Shown here: piece by piece, positions 9,418-17,436 of the stretch
Layout: the number at the start of each line of letters is the position of its first letter
Numbering within the stretch: the first letter of the stretch is position 1
Assembly: GCA_001799195.1 (NCBI GenBank)
Contig: MGSU01000023.1
Coordinates: 1 to 20,116 of the forward strand
From: Deltaproteobacteria bacterium RIFOXYA12_FULL_61_11
GTDB taxonomy: Bacteria; Bdellovibrionota_F; JAHFAK01; YA12-FULL-61-11
Length of the DNA stretch: 20,116 nt
Reading direction: 5' to 3'
Notes under the pieces: generated by a model
What the model was told of the DNA's origin: nothing
The model's input: only the letters and a program-made list of their open reading frames with translations
The model's database searches: none
Position numbers and translations under genes: made by a program

Positions 9418-10734
9418 ATGCAGAAAAGAACTTTCGACATCCAGCCGGCAAACGGCAAACTCGGCATCTTGCTACCAGGTCTAGGCGCGGTATCCAGCAC
9501 CTTCATCGCAGGCTGTGTCGCCGTACGGCGCGGTCTCGGCGAACCCTTCGGTTCGCTTACCCAGATGGGGACCATCCGCCTGGGCAAACGCACTGAGAAA
9601 AAACATCCTAAAATCAAAGACTTCATACCTTTATCCAGTCTCGAGGAGCTCGAATTCCTGGCGTGGGACCCCTACCCCGAGAACTGCTACCAAGTCGCAC
9701 GCAACAATGCCATTCTCCCCCACGAGCTGCTCGACCAGATGAAAGAAGAACTCTCGGCTATCACACCCCTCCCCGCAGTGTTCGATAAAACGTACGTGCG
9801 TAACCTCGACGGTCCCAACGTCAAGAAGGGTGCGACTAAATTCGAACTCGCCTCCCAACTCATCGAGGATATCCGACGTTTCAAAGAAGAACGCGGTCTA
9901 TCGCGTATGGTCATGATTTGGACGGCAAGCACTGAAACCTATCTCGAGCGTTCCCTGGCTCACAGTTCGATCGAGAACTTCGAAAAGGCGATGGTCGCGA
10001 ATGACCCGAGCATTGCGCCCTCCATGCTCTATGCCTATGCAGCGATTAAATCAGGCATTCCCTTCGGCAATGGCGCTCCGAACCTCTGCGTCGACACTCC
10101 CGCACTCCAACAGCTCGCTACCCTGCACCGAGTTCCCATTGCCGGTAAGGATCTCAAGACCGGTCAGACCCTTATGAAGACCATCGTGGCCCCAGGACTG
10201 AAATCCCGCCTCCTGGGTATCCGCGGTTGGTTTTCCTCGAACATCCTCGGTAACAGGGATGGACAAGTCCTCGACGATCCCGACAGCTTCAAGACGAAGG
10301 AAGAGAGCAAGCTCTCGGTGCTCGAACATATCCTCGAACCTGAGATCTACCCCTCGCTCTACAAGGACCTCTACCACAAGGTGCGTATCAACTATTACCC
10401 CCCCAAGGGCGACAATAAAGAGAGCTGGGACCATATCGATATTTTCGGTTGGCTTGGTGGCAACATGCAGATCAAGATCGACTTTCTCTGTAAAGACAGT
10501 ATTCTTGCCGCCCCGATCGTGCTCGACCTAGCTCTCTTCCTGGATTTCTCCGCCCGCTGCGGCATGAAAGGCATCCAGGAGTGGCTATCGTTCTATTTCA
10601 AATCACCGATGGTTGCAGAGGGTCTTTACCCGGAGCATGACCTGTTTATCCAGCTCAAAAAGCTCAAGAACACCCTACGTTTCATCAAGGGTGAAGAACT
10701 CATCACCCATCTTGGGCTCGAATACTACGATTGA
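9418..10734 (+). CDS. ino1: Myo-inositol-1-phosphate synthase (inositol-3-phosphate synthase)
   Basis: This NAD-dependent isomerase/lyase converts glucose 6-phosphate into 1L-myo-inositol 1-phosphate, the first step of inositol synthesis for inositol lipids, thiols or compatible solutes. The product is 438 residues. The Rossmann motif is ILLPGLGAVSSTF (about 17-29). Further family signatures are VMIWTASTE (165-173), IKSGIPFGNGAPN (210-222), the lysine-rich loop AGKDLKTGQT (242-251) and FGWLGGNMQIKIDFLCKDS (343-361). The C-terminal block is GMKGIQEWLSFYFKSPM (382-398). The C-terminal sequence resembles the bacterial type found in Bacteroidetes and some deltaproteobacteria more than the short actinobacterial form. 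It is a single-gene unit between two genes on the - strand. No inositol monophosphatase gene is present in the window. Confidence 0.95.
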   Translation: MQKRTFDIQPANGKLGILLPGLGAVSSTFIAGCVAVRRGLGEPFGSLTQMGTIRLGKRTEKKHPKIKDFIPLSSLEELEFLAWDPYPENCYQVARNNAILPHELLDQMKEELSAITPLPAVFDKTYVRNLDGPNVKKGATKFELASQLIEDIRRFKEERGLSRMVMIWTASTETYLERSLAHSSIENFEKAMVANDPSIAPSMLYAYAAIKSGIPFGNGAPNLCVDTPALQQLATLHRVPIAGKDLKTGQTLMKTIVAPGLKSRLLGIRGWFSSNILGNRDGQVLDDPDSFKTKEESKLSVLEHILEPEIYPSLYKDLYHKVRINYYPPKGDNKESWDHIDIFGWLGGNMQIKIDFLCKDSILAAPIVLDLALFLDFSARCGMKGIQEWLSFYFKSPMVAEGLYPEHDLFIQLKKLKNTLRFIKGEELITHLGLEYYD

Positions 10735-10782
10735 TCTGCCAGCCCTCCGGCCTTCCCCCGAAAACTGCACCGTGCATTCAGC

Positions 10783-11388
10783 TCAGCGATTGGCTCGATA
10801 CTTGATGCCCTCGGGAACGAGAACCTCGATGTCTTCGAGGTTCACACCCAATTCTTCGACTAATTTACTCGTGCCGATGATGGCGTCGAAAGCATCTTTG
10901 ACCTTGCGCTTGTTCTTGGGGCGGTCGGAAAAATAGGCCAGGTTGGCATTGGCCTGTTTGACCTGGGTCACCAGGATCTTGCATACCGCTTCTTGGAACT
11001 TGAAAGCGAAGCGCGAGCGAGAATTGAAGAGCAGATCAAAATTGTCGCTGTTGAGTTCGAGCAAGGTCGAGGGAAGCCTTGCAAAGCAGGTAGAGAAACG
11101 CGGTTTCTGGTCGAGCAGAGAAATGAAGCCGAAGATCGACCCTCTGCGATAGTAGGACAGTACCTCCTTCTTGGCTGCACCAAAGATTGCCTTACAACTG
11201 ACAATCTCTCCCTCGACCACGAAGTAGCAGGTGTTGCCGCGATCCCGTTCCCTGAACACGATCTGCTTGGGTAGGTAGGTACGCTGCACCAAGACCGAGG
11301 CGAGCGTGCGGAGTTCCTCCCGTTCGAAACTGCCGAAGAAGGGCATGGTCATCAGTAGGTCCACCATCTCTGGGCGAGGTGACGCCAC
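10783..11388 (-). CDS. Cyclic nucleotide-binding domain protein without HTH
   Basis: The product is a CRP-like beta-roll sensor domain of 201 residues from GTG 11388. That start has an excellent CGGAGG 6 bases upstream; ATG 11367 is the alternative. The fold is signalled by PFFGSFEREELRTLASVL (about 16-33), FRERDRGNTCYFVVEGEI (45-62) and the phosphate-binding cassette at FGFISLLDQKPRFST (86-100). In that cassette the usual FGE glutamate, which contacts ribose, is F88, whereas the arginine (R97) is kept. Nucleotide affinity is therefore uncertain. The C-terminal 90 residues are helical and charged with no recognisable helix-turn-helix, so it is probably a sensor or adaptor rather than a transcription factor. 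It lies near a predicted adenylyl cyclase gene and diverges from the 11497 gene. The open frame extends far upstream to 12024, but that part is antisense to the neighbours. Confidence 0.85.
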   Translation of the reverse strand: MASPRPEMVDLLMTMPFFGSFEREELRTLASVLVQRTYLPKQIVFRERDRGNTCYFVVEGEIVSCKAIFGAAKKEVLSYYRRGSIFGFISLLDQKPRFSTCFARLPSTLLELNSDNFDLLFNSRSRFAFKFQEAVCKILVTQVKQANANLAYFSDRPKNKRKVKDAFDAIIGTSKLVEELGVNLEDIEVLVPEGIKYRANR

Positions 11389-11435
11389 GTTTGCCTCCGA
11401 GTATTGCTCTCGATGAATAGAGGAAAATATTACTA

Positions 11436-11464
11436 TTGCCCGAGCATCTTGGAAAGCATAGAAT
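11436..11464 (+). promoter_or_regulatory. Candidate promoter for the helical protein / YcgN-like pair
   Basis: TTGCCC at 11436-11441 (four of six to the -35 consensus), a 17-base spacer and TAGAAT at 11459-11464 (five of six to the -10) form a plausible sigma70 promoter. The predicted start is near 11471, about 26 bases before ATG 11497. The surrounding 109-base divergent region is locally AT-rich, as expected of a promoter region. Confidence 0.42.
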
Positions 11465-11496
11465 GCGCCTCCACGCGATGCCCCTGGAGGTCCTCG

Positions 11497-11919
11497 ATGT
11501 TCATCAACCTGTTCGAGATGGAAGGAGCCAAGGTCAAAGAAATCCTCAATGACGACCTGCGAACCTTTCGGGAGAAACTCAATCAACTGTTCGAGGCAAT
11601 GGTCAAGAAGGACGAGTATGCCCTGCGCTTGACCATCCGGAATCGTTTCCTCGAGCGCATTATGTTCAAGACCACCACGGGTGATGCCGATAACCTGATC
11701 ACCCGTTTCGAAGAAATCCGCGAATTGTTCCAAGATTTCCGCAACCGCTTCGAAGATTTGGACTACAGCGAGGACGCTCTCGAGAAGGGCGAGGAGCAGA
11801 ATATGTCCGACCTCGAAGAGTACATCCGCGTCATCTCCGATGCCATCAACGGCATCTCCAACAATGTCGGTATCGCCGAGAAACTGCGTCGACTGGAACA
11901 CCACAATACCAAGGGTTGA
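11497..11919 (+). CDS. Small predicted all-helical protein of unknown function
   Basis: I do not recognise this 140-residue protein. ATG 11497 is chosen because TGGAGG at 11485-11490 lies 6 bases upstream; the frame stays open to 11404, but the extra 31 residues look random. The sequence is rich in E, R, L, D and F and has no obvious membrane segment or signal peptide. It reads as amphipathic helices throughout: about 5-35, 38-56, 64-88 and 103-137, with an acidic patch (SEDALEKGEE, 91-100). It is followed 10 bases later by the YcgN-like gene, so the two are probably co-transcribed, and it diverges from the cyclic-nucleotide-binding protein gene. It is probably cytosolic, possibly a partner or regulatory protein; function not assigned. 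Confidence 0.75.
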   Translation: MFINLFEMEGAKVKEILNDDLRTFREKLNQLFEAMVKKDEYALRLTIRNRFLERIMFKTTTGDADNLITRFEEIRELFQDFRNRFEDLDYSEDALEKGEEQNMSDLEEYIRVISDAINGISNNVGIAEKLRRLEHHNTKG

Positions 11920-11929
11920 CCGGGCGGTC

Positions 11930-12364
11930 ATGCCATCCTTCCCAACCTCCTCTGATCTCCACGACCTCGACCCTGAGACCTGGGAAGCCCTTTGCGCTCG
12001 TTGCGGTTGGTGTTGTCTGCACAAACTCGAGGATGAAGTCAGCGGGGAAGTCTACTACACTGCGGTAGCCTGCCGCTTGCTCGACCATACTTCCTGTACC
12101 TGTCGGGACTATGAGAATCGGGCCACCGAGGTTGCAGATTGCCTCGATCTACACACCCAGTTGCAGACAGCACTTCCCTGGCTCCCCCCCTCCTGCGCCT
12201 ATCGGCTGCTGCACGAGGGCAAACCATTGCCCGCATGGCATCCGCTGGTTTCGGGATCTTTTTCCAGTCCTGAACAAGCCGGTGTTACGGTGAGCCGGTT
12301 TGCACTCCCTGAAGAGGGAGTAGACCTTGAAGATCTCTCTCGTTATATCCTCCGCAAGCTCTGA
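11930..12364 (+). CDS. UPF0260 / YcgN-type cysteine-cluster protein
   Basis: The 144-residue product follows the E. coli YcgN pattern closely. An N-terminal WEALCARCGWCCLHKL (18-33) holds the CxxCxxCC cluster. Next comes YYTAVACRLLDHTSCTCRDYENR with further cysteines, then DCL, and WLPPSCAYRLLHEGKPLPAWHPL with the last conserved Cys. Eight or more conserved cysteines point to metal (zinc or iron-sulfur) binding, but the biochemical role of the family is not established. ATG 11930 is used; GGGCGG at 11922-11927 is only a weak ribosome-binding site, so coupling to the preceding gene is likely. The frame is open to 11840, where it would overlap that gene. Family assignment is secure, function unknown. 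Confidence 0.9.
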   Translation: MPSFPTSSDLHDLDPETWEALCARCGWCCLHKLEDEVSGEVYYTAVACRLLDHTSCTCRDYENRATEVADCLDLHTQLQTALPWLPPSCAYRLLHEGKPLPAWHPLVSGSFSSPEQAGVTVSRFALPEEGVDLEDLSRYILRKL

Positions 12365-12798
12365 CCGTCAAAGAGCGGACACCGGCCCGGCAGAAACTAC
12401 CCGGCAAGCCCTGCCTGCCCGCCCTTAGTATTTCGCTATTTCTTTGTAATGAATGCTCTTTTTGATCAGCCATCCTGGCCCTTGGTTTGCACACAGGGGA
12501 GCAGTCGGCGGTAGGGTGGAGAAGACGAACCATGGTCAATGCCTGGCAGATCAAATATGGCAGCAGCCTCCTCCAAGGCGAGATGAGTCGCAGTTCCTTA
12601 CGGCTCTGGAACCGCTTTTACTATGCATTGGCCTCGCAAGCCTCCAGTAACAGCGAACCTCCACAGCGATATCAAACTCGCAACCCACCCGATCGGCCAG
12701 GGATTGAGGATACTCCTTGACACGCTGACCCTCTCGCCGCTGAATACCATCTACTCTACCCTCCAGGACGATCGACAATCATGCGAGACAAAGGCACG
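12365..12798. other. Long intergenic stretch between ycgN-like gene and rfbB-like gene
   Basis: About 430 bases contain no confidently coding gene. The stretch holds a GC-rich part just after the ycgN-like stop, an AT-richer part at about 12427-12465 that could include a promoter, and one small ORF described separately. I found no convincing intrinsic terminator, RNA gene or repeat. The region could hold the promoter and leader of the dehydratase gene. Confidence 0.5.
12532..12720 (+). CDS. Possible small protein (62 residues), uncertain
   Basis: An ATG at 12532 opens a 62-codon frame ending in TGA at 12720. A GGTGGAG about 10 bases upstream could be a ribosome-binding site. The N-terminal half (MVNAWQIKYGSSLLQGEMSR, then a W/Y/F-containing stretch) looks more protein-like than its proline- and arginine-rich tail. 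No motif, signal peptide or membrane segment is clear. It lies 78 bases before the dehydratase gene on the same strand. It may equally be a chance ORF or the remnant of a gene. Confidence 0.3.
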   Translation: MVNAWQIKYGSSLLQGEMSRSSLRLWNRFYYALASQASSNSEPPQRYQTRNPPDRPGIEDTP

Positions 12799-13836
12799 AT
12801 GCGCTTGTTGGTCTGTGGCGGCGCCGGCTTCATCGGTAGTAACTTCATCCACTTCCTCATCGAACATCAGCCAGAGGTCGCGATCGTCTGTTACGATGAA
12901 CTGACCTATGCCGGCAACCTTGCCAGCCTGGGGACCTGTCTTCAGCATCCCCATTTTGAGTTTGTCAGGGGAGATATCAACAATGCTGAACTCCTGCGCC
13001 ACATCCTCCAACGGTGTTCGATCGACCACGTGATCAATTTTGCCGCCGAGACGCATGTCGACCGTTCTATCTTCCAACCGCTCTCCTTCGTCGACACCAA
13101 TGTCCACGGCACGGCCACGATCTTGGAAACCTTGCGCGAGGTCTGGACCGATCCGCAAGCCCATCGCCTGGTTCAGGTCTCCACCGACGAAGTCTTCGGG
13201 AGTCTTGGTCCCCACGGCAGTTTCGACGAAAACTCTGCCTACCGGCCGAACAGCCCTTACTCGGCCTCCAAGGCCGCGGCCGATCACCTCGTCGATGCCT
13301 ATCACACCACCTATGGTTTGAACACGGTCGTGACCCACTGCACCAATAACTACGGTCCGTACCAATATCCCGAAAAACTGATCCCTTATATGATCCTTGC
13401 AGCACTCGAGGACCGTCCTCTGCCCATTTACGGAGACGGCCAGAACGTGCGTGATTGGATCCATGTCAAAGACCACTGTTCCGGCGTGTGGGCGGCCCTC
13501 ACCAGGGGGAGCACCGGCAGGCACTATGCCTTCGGTTCAGGTTGCGAACGCACGAACCTGGAACTGGTGACGCTCCTCTGCTGGCTGCTCGATCAAAAAC
13601 TCGGTCGAAGTGCAGAGCAAGCCACTTCCCGGCTGATGACCTTCATCCAGGACCGTCCCGGCCATGATCGGCGGTATGCCCTCAATCCCTCCCGAGCCCG
13701 CACCGAGTTGGGCTGGGAACCTGTCGTCGATTTCGAACCAGGGCTCACCACCACGGTGCGCTGGTACCTCGAACACCGCGAGTGGTGGCAACCGATCCTC
13801 GAGCGCAAGGCCAAGCTCCATTTCTATCATCAGTAA
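12799..13836 (+). CDS. rfbB: dTDP-glucose 4,6-dehydratase
   Basis: This SDR-superfamily enzyme converts dTDP-glucose to dTDP-4-keto-6-deoxyglucose with bound NAD+, the second step towards dTDP-rhamnose and other deoxysugars of O-antigen or exopolysaccharide. From ATG 12799 it has 345 residues. The NAD motif GGAGFIG covers 7-13, the catalytic STDEVFGSLG covers 128-137 (T129, D130, E131), and YSASK at 154-158 supplies the YxxxK pair. CTNNYGPYQYPEKLIP (181-196) and YGDGQNVRDWIHVKDHC (211-227) are typical of RmlB. ATG 12781 would add six residues; the 12799 start is preferred because RmlB proteins begin close to the glycine motif and AAAGG lies just upstream. The other rml genes are not in the window, so this is an isolated copy. 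It is convergent with mfd, with 30 bases between. Confidence 0.93.
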   Translation: MRLLVCGGAGFIGSNFIHFLIEHQPEVAIVCYDELTYAGNLASLGTCLQHPHFEFVRGDINNAELLRHILQRCSIDHVINFAAETHVDRSIFQPLSFVDTNVHGTATILETLREVWTDPQAHRLVQVSTDEVFGSLGPHGSFDENSAYRPNSPYSASKAAADHLVDAYHTTYGLNTVVTHCTNNYGPYQYPEKLIPYMILAALEDRPLPIYGDGQNVRDWIHVKDHCSGVWAALTRGSTGRHYAFGSGCERTNLELVTLLCWLLDQKLGRSAEQATSRLMTFIQDRPGHDRRYALNPSRARTELGWEPVVDFEPGLTTTVRWYLEHREWWQPILERKAKLHFYHQ

Positions 13837-13866
13837 CTGCGCTCCTCCATCTCCCAACCTTCCCGA

Positions 13867-16800
13867 TCAAACAGCGTTTTCCCCATCACGCTCAGCAATC
13901 TCCTTGAGCAACCACCGAAGGTCCGCAAATATGGTCAGACTGCTGGCATCGCGCGAAGAGATCACGAGACTGTTGTCCGGCGTCAACTTCAAGCGGTGCT
14001 GCTCGCGATGGAGCAGCGCCAGCAGACGGTCGAGATCGATCAGGGAGTGCTCACAGAGTTGCAGCGAATTGACCATCCCAGAAACCACCACGCCCTTGAT
14101 ACGCATCGCTCTCGCGAGAACCTTGAGGCCGATGATCTCGACGAAATTCTCCAATTCCTCGGGCAGAGGTCCATAACGGTCCTGCAGCTCTTCGACCAGA
14201 GCGACCAAATCCTCTTGGGTCTCGACCATGGCGAAGCGCCGGTACAGGCGAAGCCTAGCTCCCGGCTCCAACACATAATCGGGTGGAATGCGTGCCGGAA
14301 TATTGATGGTCAGGACCGGATCGATCTCGGGGACCACGTCCTCGCCTTTCATTCTCTTGATCTCTTCTTCCAGCAACTGGGTATACAATTCCAGGCCGAT
14401 CGCGGCGATGTGCCCGGATTGGGCTTCGCCCAGGATATTCCCGCCGCCGCGGATCTCGAGGTCCCGCGAGGCCACCCGGAAGCCTGACCCCAGCCGCGAG
14501 AATTCCTCGATGGCCTCCAATCGACGCTGGGCATCCTCGGTGACCAACTCGTGTTCGGGAACCAGGAAATAGGCATAACCCCGCCGTTTCGAGCGTCCTA
14601 CCCGACCGCGGAGCTGATAGAGCTGAGATAAACCAAAACAATCGGCCCGATTGATGATGATGGTGTTGGCATTGGGGATGTCGAGCCCGGATTCGATGAT
14701 CGACGTGCACAAGAGCAGATCAACCTCACGGTTGATAAAGGCGAGCATTCGTTCCTCGATCAACACTTCATCCATTTGCCCATGCACGATGGTCAGACGG
14801 AGCTCGGGCATCAACCGCAATAAATAGCGCTCGAGGTTGTCGATGTCCTGGACCCGGTTGTGGACGAAAAAGATCTGCCCACCGCGACGTAGTTCCCTCG
14901 TCACGGCCTCGACGATGACGCCGGAGGAGAACCGGGCCACGGTGTTGCGGATGGCCTGACGGTCTACGGGCGGGGTGTTGATCAAAGAGACATCGCGTAA
15001 CCCAAGCAAGCTGAGCTGTAACGTTCTCGGAATCGGTGTGGCAGTCAGGGTGAGCACGTCGAGGTTGGCCTTGAGTTCTTTTATCCGCTCCTTATGGCGA
15101 ACCCCGAAACGATGCTCCTCATCAACCACCAGGAGGCCGAGATCTTTGAAGAGGACGTCTTTGCTCAGCAAACGATGGGTGCCGACAAGCACATCGATAC
15201 GCCCATCACGCACCTGTTCGAGGACCGTGCGTTCGTTGCGCGCGAGCTTGAACCTGCTGAGGAAGTCCACGTTGATCGGGTGATCGCGGAAGCGTTCTTT
15301 GAGAGTCAGATAGTGCTGTTGGCAGAGGACAGTGGTCGGCACCAGGAAAGCGACCTGCTTACCATCCAATACCGCCTTGAAGGTAGCTCGCAGGGCGACC
15401 TCGGTCTTGCCGAAACCCACATCCCCGCAGACCAGTCGGTCCATCAGGGTCGGTGAGGTCATGTCCTCCAGCACCTCCTCGATCGCCCTGAGTTGCTGAT
15501 CGGTCTCTTCGTAAGGGAACCCGGCTTCGAATTCGAGATAGGCCTTGTCCGGGGGGGAGAACGAAAAACCCTCGCTGATCTTGCGGCGGGCATACAAGCG
15601 AACGAGGTCCGAGGCTATCTTCCCGACCTCTTTCTTGGCTTTACTCCGCTTGCGTTCCCAGGCAGGTCCACCCAACTTGTCCAGGGCGGGGTGCCCTCCC
15701 TCCGCGCCGACATAGCGCTGGACTAGGTTCATACGGTCGACGGGCAGATAGAGTTTGTCACCGTCACGGTACTCGAGGAGCAGAAAATCGTTCTCAGCAC
15801 TCCCGGCAGTGCCGAAACTCAAACGGACGAGCCCTTGGTAGCGACCGATGCCATGATGCAAGTGGACCACGTAATCGCCGTCACGCAGGTCTCCGCTGAA
15901 CTCGGCCGCGACCTCGCGGGCCCTGGTCTGCCGTCTCCGTCTCCCGACTTGGCCGAAGAGATCTTGTTCGGCCAAGAGGAGGATACCCAAGTGAGGGAGA
16001 TCGACACTACCGCTGAGCCGGCCTTCGGTGACCAGCACCTTTCCGCGCAGGGAGACTCCAGGTTCGAGGGAACTCGCCCCACCGGCCAGTCTGCTTTCGT
16101 CGAGTATTACCTGATAGTGGTCGCACGCCAGCAGCTCGGCGGCTCGCCTTGCCTGGAGTGCGGTATGGGTCACCACCACCGGGGTAACCCCATGCTCCAC
16201 CGCCAGGGTGCAGCGGGTACGGAAAAAGGCCAGGACAGAACCTTCGAATTCTCGCATGACGTGTTCCCTGCCGCCGATACCGGTCAGATCCTCGGCCTCG
16301 AGACTGAGCTTCCGGCTCGGCCCCAGGTCGATACCGGGATCGTCGAAACGCAGGCCTGGGTTGCCGAGCAAGTACGTACGCAAGGTCTCGGCGGCAACGT
16401 ACTGTTCGGCCGGAGGAGTGACCAGGGCACCGGTTTTTCGGGCTCGGTCGAAGCGCTCTGCGACCTCGGCCTCGAAGGTCAGCAGTCGACCGGTCACCAG
16501 GGGTGTGGAAGGCAGAATGACCAAACGCGGACCGAGTTCCTCGAGGAGATGAGCGGCCTCTCCGTAACAGGTGGCGGTGAGGCGCTCTAACCCGTGGAAC
16601 CACTGACCACGTCGGAGGGTTTCTATGATCGCTTCCCGGCGCTCTCGGGGGACATCCTGACTATCCCCGAGCCGCTTGAGCCGTTGGGCGAGGACCTCTT
16701 GATCAAGAGCGCCCAGGAGTAACTCCTTGGCCGGGCACACCCGGTACTCGATCAGTGGTTGCAAAGAGCGCTGGTTCTCGGGATCGAAAGAGCGGAGGGA

Positions 16801-17436
16801 TTCGACTTCGTCATCGAAGAACTCGACGCGGCACGGCCAGGTTTCGACCGGAGACCAGACATCGAGCAAGCCCCCTCGCAAGGCGAAATTCCCAGGTTCC
16901 TCGACGACTTCTTCTCTTTCGTAGCCCATGACCGCCAAGGCCGCTGCTAAAACGTGCAATTCCGTACGCTCCCCGGCCTTGAGTACCCGGGCGTGCCGAC
17001 GGTGGAGATCCCCTGGCAGGAGGGGAGAGATCAGGGCATCGATCTCGGTGAGAAGACAGGTGGGTCCCACGGCCTGACGCAACCGGTCCAACGTAGCCAT
17101 CCGGCGCAGCACGACCCCACGTTCAGGAGAGAGTTCGCTGAGTAGCTCCTTGTCTTGGGCGGGAAAAACCAGGACCTCGGCAGGCCTCTCCTGCACGAGG
17201 GACAAGTTGGGCAGCCTCTGTCGAAGCTCTTGCCGCAGAGCCAGCGCCACCTCCGGCAGGTCTTCGAGCAAGCGGAGCAGGCATTCGAGATCCTGGGCCA
17301 CGGTTTCCAGCCCCCGTCCATCTCCCAGCACTACAAGGCAAGGCAGTTCAGAGACGCGCGTCAGAGCGGCAAGCAACAAGCTGCGTGCCACCGTGGGTAA
17401 TCCGCTGTAAGAATAGTGAGGTATTAGAGCCGTCAT
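13867..17436 (-). CDS. mfd: Transcription-repair coupling factor Mfd
   Basis: Mfd removes RNA polymerase stalled at DNA lesions and recruits UvrA. The 1189-residue product is close to the usual length of about 1150. The N-terminal UvrB-like part (1-380) is followed by the RNA-polymerase-interacting CarD-like domain (about 516-585, DYVVHLHHGIGRYQGL). The translocase has Walker A GDVGFGKTE (671-679), the DEEH box (772-775), TATPIPRTL (798-806), SIIESGLDIPNANTIIINRAD (912-932) and motif VI QLRGRVGR (941-948). The TRG region and C-terminal D7 domain complete it (about 960-1170). ATG 17436 is chosen because it overlaps the rhomboid stop in an ATGA, with GAGG a few bases upstream. The frame continues to 17880, but that extension is antisense-like read-through of the rhomboid gene in another frame. 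Confidence 0.97.
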   Translation of the reverse strand: MTALIPHYSYSGLPTVARSLLLAALTRVSELPCLVVLGDGRGLETVAQDLECLLRLLEDLPEVALALRQELRQRLPNLSLVQERPAEVLVFPAQDKELLSELSPERGVVLRRMATLDRLRQAVGPTCLLTEIDALISPLLPGDLHRRHARVLKAGERTELHVLAAALAVMGYEREEVVEEPGNFALRGGLLDVWSPVETWPCRVEFFDDEVESLRSFDPENQRSLQPLIEYRVCPAKELLLGALDQEVLAQRLKRLGDSQDVPRERREAIIETLRRGQWFHGLERLTATCYGEAAHLLEELGPRLVILPSTPLVTGRLLTFEAEVAERFDRARKTGALVTPPAEQYVAAETLRTYLLGNPGLRFDDPGIDLGPSRKLSLEAEDLTGIGGREHVMREFEGSVLAFFRTRCTLAVEHGVTPVVVTHTALQARRAAELLACDHYQVILDESRLAGGASSLEPGVSLRGKVLVTEGRLSGSVDLPHLGILLLAEQDLFGQVGRRRRQTRAREVAAEFSGDLRDGDYVVHLHHGIGRYQGLVRLSFGTAGSAENDFLLLEYRDGDKLYLPVDRMNLVQRYVGAEGGHPALDKLGGPAWERKRSKAKKEVGKIASDLVRLYARRKISEGFSFSPPDKAYLEFEAGFPYEETDQQLRAIEEVLEDMTSPTLMDRLVCGDVGFGKTEVALRATFKAVLDGKQVAFLVPTTVLCQQHYLTLKERFRDHPINVDFLSRFKLARNERTVLEQVRDGRIDVLVGTHRLLSKDVLFKDLGLLVVDEEHRFGVRHKERIKELKANLDVLTLTATPIPRTLQLSLLGLRDVSLINTPPVDRQAIRNTVARFSSGVIVEAVTRELRRGGQIFFVHNRVQDIDNLERYLLRLMPELRLTIVHGQMDEVLIEERMLAFINREVDLLLCTSIIESGLDIPNANTIIINRADCFGLSQLYQLRGRVGRSKRRGYAYFLVPEHELVTEDAQRRLEAIEEFSRLGSGFRVASRDLEIRGGGNILGEAQSGHIAAIGLELYTQLLEEEIKRMKGEDVVPEIDPVLTINIPARIPPDYVLEPGARLRLYRRFAMVETQEDLVALVEELQDRYGPLPEELENFVEIIGLKVLARAMRIKGVVVSGMVNSLQLCEHSLIDLDRLLALLHREQHRLKLTPDNSLVISSRDASSLTIFADLRWLLKEIAERDGENAV

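Noticed and set aside
10765-10778. TGCACCGTGCA mini-hairpin between ino1 and the cNMP-binding gene as a terminator
   Set aside because: Four-base stem and no T-run; too weak to call.
11389-12024. Upstream 212-codon extension of the cyclic-nucleotide-binding protein frame
   Set aside because: It runs antisense through two better-supported genes, has low-complexity antisense-like composition, and the good ribosome-binding site lies at GTG 11388.
15835-16590. 251-codon + strand ORF inside mfd
   Set aside because: Antisense shadow of the mfd frame with no motif; long open antisense frames are common in this composition.
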